Below, piece by piece: positions 13,778-17,510 of a DNA stretch of 17,510 nt. Origin of the DNA: Roseiflexaceae bacterium UBA965 (GTDB lineage: Bacteria > Chloroflexota > Chloroflexia > Chloroflexales > Roseiflexaceae); the NCBI GenBank assembly GCA_002292925.1, contig DBCF01000133.1, positions 1 through 17,510 on the forward strand, read 5' to 3'. The position numbers and the translations under genes were made by a program. Each line of letters begins with the position of its first letter. The stretch's first letter is position 1. The notes beneath the pieces were generated by a model. The model had not been told where the DNA came from and ran no database searches. It saw only the letters and a list, made by a program, of their open reading frames with translations.

Positions 13778-15976
13778 ATGAAAAAACACTACACGCAGCA
13801 TGGGGAAGTAATTCGTTTGGGTGCAGTAATTGGGCAGGGCGGTGAAGGTACCGTCTATCGGGTTGTCAAAAATGACACGCTGGTGGTGAAAATATACAAA
13901 GAGATTAGCAAACAGCCAAACGAAAGTCCGCAGGCGTACGTTGCGCGAAGTCACACGGTGCGCCGAGGGCAAGAACAAAAAATCCTAGCGATGGTTGCGA
14001 ACCCACCATATGATGCGATGCATTCCCACGGGCATGTATCAATTGCATGGCCGACAGCGGCGATTTATGAAGGCAAGCAGTTTGTCGGTTTTTGTATGCC
14101 CAAGGTTAATGGGTTTAAAGTGTATGACGTATTACAACCTCAAGTCCGGAGCAAAAATCATCCGCAATGGAATCATCGTACCTTGTATCGTTTGGCGCAT
14201 AACATGGCAAAAGCGGTAGATGCGCTCCACCGCAAAGGGTATGTGATTGGTGATATCAATTTCCATAATATGTTGTGTCATGACAATGCATTGGTGACGT
14301 TGATTGATTGTGATTCAATGCAAGTACGTGATGCCCAAGGACAATCGTATCGTTGCCCCGTGGGAATGCCCGAATACACCCCGCGTGAGTTGCAAGGTGC
14401 CGACTGGACCGTGGTGAATCGCACGCCTGATCATGATTGTTTCGGTTTTGCGGTGATTTTGTTTCAATTATTGATGCAGGGCTTTCATCCTTTTGCAGGC
14501 CGGTGCCTCGACCCGCGCAAAGAAATAGAGCAGATGCACGTGTACTGTATTACGCAGGGTATTTTTCCGTATGCGGATACAACCACGTTTGCGCCGCCCA
14601 AAGTAGCCCCTGCGTTTACGTTATTACCAGGCATCATCCAGACTAATTTTCGTTTGGCATTTACGCAACCAGGCCAGCGCCCATCGGCGGCATCATGGGC
14701 CGAAATAATCAATGCAGTCGAAAAGCGTTTGCAAGTATGTGCACATAATCCACAACACTATTACCCCAGTGATGGGGGGTGTGTGCTGTGTGCGGTTGAG
14801 CAAAATGCCGCACGCATAACGGGGAAGCCGCAGGTGACTACCTCGCCGCCCCCGGTAGGCAAGCCGCCGTTAGGGTCGCCATCGTTGCGGGCCACGTCCC
14901 CGCCACCAGTGTCTGCGCAGTCAACGACCACGAAATCAACGACCACTTGGCACCAACAGCCATGGTGGGGCAAGCTTGGGCTGGTGGTATTGTTTCTTGG
15001 GGTGCAGGTGTTGTGGCCAAGTATACGCTGGTTGGCGGTGCATTGCTGGCGTCTGTTGGTTTTTTTGTGGGATACCACCGGGATTGTGAGCCGACAATGG
15101 CTTTGGCCTGCCCTAAAATATCTAGGGCGTGTGATGTGGCAATTAATGGGGTTGTTGGGGCGGGCAATTGGGTGGTTTGTCTGGGCTCCAGGGGCACGGT
15201 ATCGGGTAGCGACCGTGGTGGTGTTGGCGGCTATGGGCGGTGCCTATATGATGCCCAAAGGATACGAGTTGTGGTCACGTATTTATCCGCAATGTACAGC
15301 GACGGCAATGATTCAACGGCAATGGCCGATGTTGCCACCAACAGTGATTGCTCAAATGGATGCAAATGTGGCCGCCGCACCCATCCAGATTGATAGATTA
15401 TTTGTGGCAAATACCACAGAGATTCAACAATATCGGACGCAATTTGCGCAATGTGTCGGTAATGAAGGGGTGTTGACGCCAGCCATCGATACGACGCAGG
15501 TCGCGATTGCACATGAATACGCGTTACTCGCCTATCGCCGCTTTCAATATCCAAGCATACAATGGCATGACACCCGTACAATCATGATTGATATTGCCCA
15601 AGCCTATCAGACTATGGCACCACGCTCGGGATTTGTGCATCTGCAACTTGCCACACTGGCCACCGGAGATACCTCTGATACGGCCTATGACTGGCTCATC
15701 CCAGCTGATGGTCACTGGTCAGTGACCGGAAGTATGGCGACGCATAATCGCACAATCTATGCTGACGGTTATGTTGACGGTCCATTTAGTGATATGCAAA
15801 TCGTTGATTATCCGACACCAAGTCGGTTGGTCGCCCAGCTGGCGCGCAACGATGTGGTGCTGATATTACCCGCAGATGCCCCGCTGATGGCACAATATTT
15901 GGCGATGGCGCCGTTGCCTACTGATTATCGTGTGATGTTGATTCCCACCGAGTACGTATATGCGATACCACGGTAA
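13778..15976 (+). CDS. Membrane-anchored protein kinase of the COG4248 type
   Basis: The 732-residue protein opens with a kinase domain (about 10-318). It has the Gly loop GQGGEGTVY (19-27), Lys38 in VVKIY, catalytic GDINFHN with Asp159 and Asn164, LIDCDS with Asp177 at the DFG place, the APE-like YTPRELQG (200-207) and Asp220 in DHDCFGF. The GDIN and LIDxDS forms are typical of COG4248 kinases, which often pair with TerY-like and PP2C proteins; neither is seen here. A Cys/His cluster follows (Cys321, His323/His327, Cys335, Cys338), probably a zinc knuckle. Residues 350-390 are a Pro/Ser/Thr linker and 395-493 are Trp-rich hydrophobic segments giving several membrane passes. The last 230 residues have no assigned domain and may face outward. 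Its stop is 2 bp from that of the convergent secreted-protein gene. Regulation of the surrounding exported proteins is a hypothesis only. Confidence 0.88.
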   Translation: MKKHYTQHGEVIRLGAVIGQGGEGTVYRVVKNDTLVVKIYKEISKQPNESPQAYVARSHTVRRGQEQKILAMVANPPYDAMHSHGHVSIAWPTAAIYEGKQFVGFCMPKVNGFKVYDVLQPQVRSKNHPQWNHRTLYRLAHNMAKAVDALHRKGYVIGDINFHNMLCHDNALVTLIDCDSMQVRDAQGQSYRCPVGMPEYTPRELQGADWTVVNRTPDHDCFGFAVILFQLLMQGFHPFAGRCLDPRKEIEQMHVYCITQGIFPYADTTTFAPPKVAPAFTLLPGIIQTNFRLAFTQPGQRPSAASWAEIINAVEKRLQVCAHNPQHYYPSDGGCVLCAVEQNAARITGKPQVTTSPPPVGKPPLGSPSLRATSPPPVSAQSTTTKSTTTWHQQPWWGKLGLVVLFLGVQVLWPSIRWLAVHCWRLLVFLWDTTGIVSRQWLWPALKYLGRVMWQLMGLLGRAIGWFVWAPGARYRVATVVVLAAMGGAYMMPKGYELWSRIYPQCTATAMIQRQWPMLPPTVIAQMDANVAAAPIQIDRLFVANTTEIQQYRTQFAQCVGNEGVLTPAIDTTQVAIAHEYALLAYRRFQYPSIQWHDTRTIMIDIAQAYQTMAPRSGFVHLQLATLATGDTSDTAYDWLIPADGHWSVTGSMATHNRTIYADGYVDGPFSDMQIVDYPTPSRLVAQLARNDVVLILPADAPLMAQYLAMAPLPTDYRVMLIPTEYVYAIPR

Positions 15977-15978
15977 CG

Positions 15979-17163
15979 CTAGGGGATAATTGGCCAAACT
16001 CGGAGCTCGATGCTTTGTTGAAAACGACTCTGATCGGTATCGAGATTGGCAAAATTACATTCAATTTGGGCGGGGATGGCATCTTCGGGGATGTCAAAAA
16101 TCATTTGGCCGCTATAAAATTGCCCCGGATTCAGGGTGGTGCCGAGGATGGGGGTTGCGATGTGCATCACTGTCGTGGTGCCGGCATAGCGTCGTCCTAG
16201 CGTATCGATGAGATTGATATAACGATAATCATAATACACGCCTGACTCTGTGCTTGCGCGTTGGTTTTTGACGAGGATTGCCATGCTGACAAATCGGTGT
16301 TTTTCAGCGATGGGGGTGTTATAGAAGGTGGATTGATAGCGAAAAGTGCTGGTTGCCACATAAATACCTTGTTTGGATTGCTCCCAATAACCATCAACGG
16401 GCATGCGGTAGCCAAACCCATTGAGGATTGCTTGCGGTAACAAGGGTACTTGGGTATCAACCAAAAAAGATTCGTTCATGGTGACGACAGTTTGTTGGGC
16501 GGGCGTATTTTCTCTAATTTCGGCATTGATCCGCCCCAACATCACGCGATCACTCAGGCTGTTTTCGGGGTGATATTCAAGACGGGCGCGTTCAAATATC
16601 TGGACGATGTACTGTTGCCCGTTGCGATTCCAGCGCATTGCCGGCGTAAGGGGTAATCCCAATAACGCCAGGCTTTCGGCAGCGGTGATAAACGCGAGGC
16701 TATCGAGTTGTAGGCCATGGCTTTGATAAAACGTGCGAAATGCGCCACATACGGTGTATTGCGCATTCGACAACGCGACGCATGAGGCATGAGTCCCTTG
16801 GAGTGATGCCTCGTCGCTTGGCAAGAGTGGCGATAATTCACTCTGATAACGGGTTAGCCATTCTACACCGATTAATCCGAGTTGAAAGTTGTATGGTTTG
16901 CGTTGCCCAAAGCGGTATTCTATCCGTGCCCGTTCGAAGTTTTGGATGTGATATGCTTCGTGGATATAGCGATGAGCGGATTCGTTGTCGATCGGTAACC
17001 CAAATAGTTGAGCCCCATTATTGGCTTGCCAAAACTTTTGGATGTCACCATTCACACAAATTTGTACGTCACTCGGCACACAAGGTGTGGCCGCATGGCT
17101 TGGCGTGGCCGTATTGCAACAATAGGTTATGCATATAATCACAATTAATATACGGTGCCACAT
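15979..17163 (-). CDS. Secreted protein: two LGFP-like repeats plus DUF4352-like C-terminal module
   Basis: Numbered from ATG 17163, it has 394 residues. A signal peptide covers about 1-24, with likely cleavage at SHA. Repeat 1 (about 43-101) has FWQANNGAQLFGLPI, FERARIEYRFG and LGLIGVE. Repeat 2 (about 137-216) has VCGAFRTFYQSHG, SLALLGLPL, FERARLEYHPEN and LGRINAE. The shared module covers about 241-393: LPQAILNGF, MPVDGYWEQSKQGIYVAT, SGQMIFDIP, QSIELRVWPI. It has the same architecture as the 9419-10618 protein; Cys37 and the Cys128/Cys139 pair match that paralog and may form disulfides. AGGAG 8 nt before ATG 17163 fixes the start, although the frame is open to 17208. It is convergent with the kinase gene, with 2 bp between stops. 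Function unknown; probably cell-surface. Confidence 0.87.
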   Translation of the reverse strand: MWHRILIVIICITYCCNTATPSHAATPCVPSDVQICVNGDIQKFWQANNGAQLFGLPIDNESAHRYIHEAYHIQNFERARIEYRFGQRKPYNFQLGLIGVEWLTRYQSELSPLLPSDEASLQGTHASCVALSNAQYTVCGAFRTFYQSHGLQLDSLAFITAAESLALLGLPLTPAMRWNRNGQQYIVQIFERARLEYHPENSLSDRVMLGRINAEIRENTPAQQTVVTMNESFLVDTQVPLLPQAILNGFGYRMPVDGYWEQSKQGIYVATSTFRYQSTFYNTPIAEKHRFVSMAILVKNQRASTESGVYYDYRYINLIDTLGRRYAGTTTVMHIATPILGTTLNPGQFYSGQMIFDIPEDAIPAQIECNFANLDTDQSRFQQSIELRVWPIIP

Positions 17164-17481
17164 GGTTGCGCTCCTATGAAGATGCATTATTCGTGCACTA
17201 GTTTGCATTATAAGTGATTTTTTTGTACGTATGGTATGAACAGATGTTTGAAAATTACAATCGATTTACAATTTAATAACAATAATTAAAGCTTTTATTC
17301 GTCAATAGTATGCAATAAATGCCATTATCATTTATATTAATTGCGCAGAAATTGCACAAAAAATCGGAATGAAATCCTTACAATTATTGCTCTTTCAAAA
17401 TACCTATGTAATTTCCCTACTTGCCTTTGTATAGTACTTGCAATGGGCTACGATACTCCAGGTATACTGCGAGGCTGTTGT
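17164..17481. other. AT-rich intergenic region at the right end
   Basis: No gene was found in about 320 bp. The part next to 17163 carries the promoter-like element described at 17183-17212. The remainder is AT-rich, and TATAGT at 17430-17435 is a possible plus-strand -10 for a gene entering the right edge. No repeat or RNA gene was recognised. Confidence 0.45.
17183..17212 (-). promoter_or_regulatory. -10 box and 8-bp direct repeats upstream of a secreted-protein gene
   Basis: On the minus strand TATAAT (17212-17207) is a perfect -10, placing a start site about 37 nt before ATG 17163; the -35 place (ACCATA) is poor. The octamer TGCATTAT occurs at 17183-17190 and 17204-17211, exactly 21 bp apart. 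One copy overlaps the -10, so binding of a regulator to tandem sites is conceivable. Confidence 0.4.
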
Positions 17482-17510
17482 ATGGGGTATGAATTGATGC
17501 AGTCACTATT
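17482..17510 (+). CDS. Possible start of a gene cut by the window edge
   Basis: ATG 17482 opens a frame reading MGYELMQSL that runs off the window. GAGG at 17471-17474 is a well-placed ribosome site, and a TATAGT lies about 50 bp upstream. Only nine residues are visible, so neither the reality nor the product of the gene can be judged. Confidence 0.3.

Overview
The window is about 17.5 kb of bacterial chromosome of roughly 50 percent GC by eye. It holds eleven confident protein genes, one broken gene and several AT-rich intergenic stretches. The best taxonomic guess is Chloroflexota, perhaps a Herpetosiphon-like member of the Chloroflexia. That rests on the secreted proteins carrying FWxxxGGxxxFGxPL / FERARLEYHP / LGxLGxE repeats and on the general gene mix. 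It is an inference from family knowledge and was not tested by a search.

Left part (1-5428). A rho-independent terminator closes a gene lying left of the window, and two further hairpin-forming sequences follow it. Next comes a small membrane-protein gene split by one in-frame TAA (358-924). A compact minus-strand operon follows in the order circularly permuted ATP-grasp (2888-4336), alpha-E protein (1895-2854), transglutaminase-like protein (935-1882). This is a widely conserved trio thought to make or process a peptide-like product whose identity is still unsettled. Upstream of the operon lies a perfect 8-bp inverted repeat. An AIM24/TIGR00266-type gene (4586-5428) is transcribed away from the operon.

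Middle part (5434-9405). Two minus-strand genes encode a glutamine-amidotransferase-like plus polysaccharide-deacetylase-like fusion and a Gfo/Idh/MocA-type oxidoreductase. The oxidoreductase has lost two of the three usual catalytic residues. A second, catalytically intact Gfo/Idh/MocA gene is divergent from it and ends at a strong terminator. The set suggests metabolism of a sugar or glycan derivative, substrate unknown.

Right part (9419-17163). Four minus-strand genes encode exported proteins sharing one C-terminal module of about 150 residues, DUF4352-like in appearance. Two paralogs (9419-10618 and 15979-17163) have two intact N-terminal LGFP-like repeats. The other two (10890-11876 and 12255-13382) keep only traces of them and have Thr/Pro-rich linkers instead. 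Between them, on the plus strand, is a large membrane-anchored protein kinase of the COG4248 type (13778-15976) with a Cys/His cluster, several Trp-rich membrane segments and a C-terminal domain of about 230 residues. This kinase plus secreted-paralog cluster is the best candidate here for an undescribed cell-surface system. A heptanucleotide tandem repeat and several dyad symmetries sit in the intergenic spaces of this part. No tRNA, rRNA, CRISPR array, insertion sequence or phage gene was recognised.
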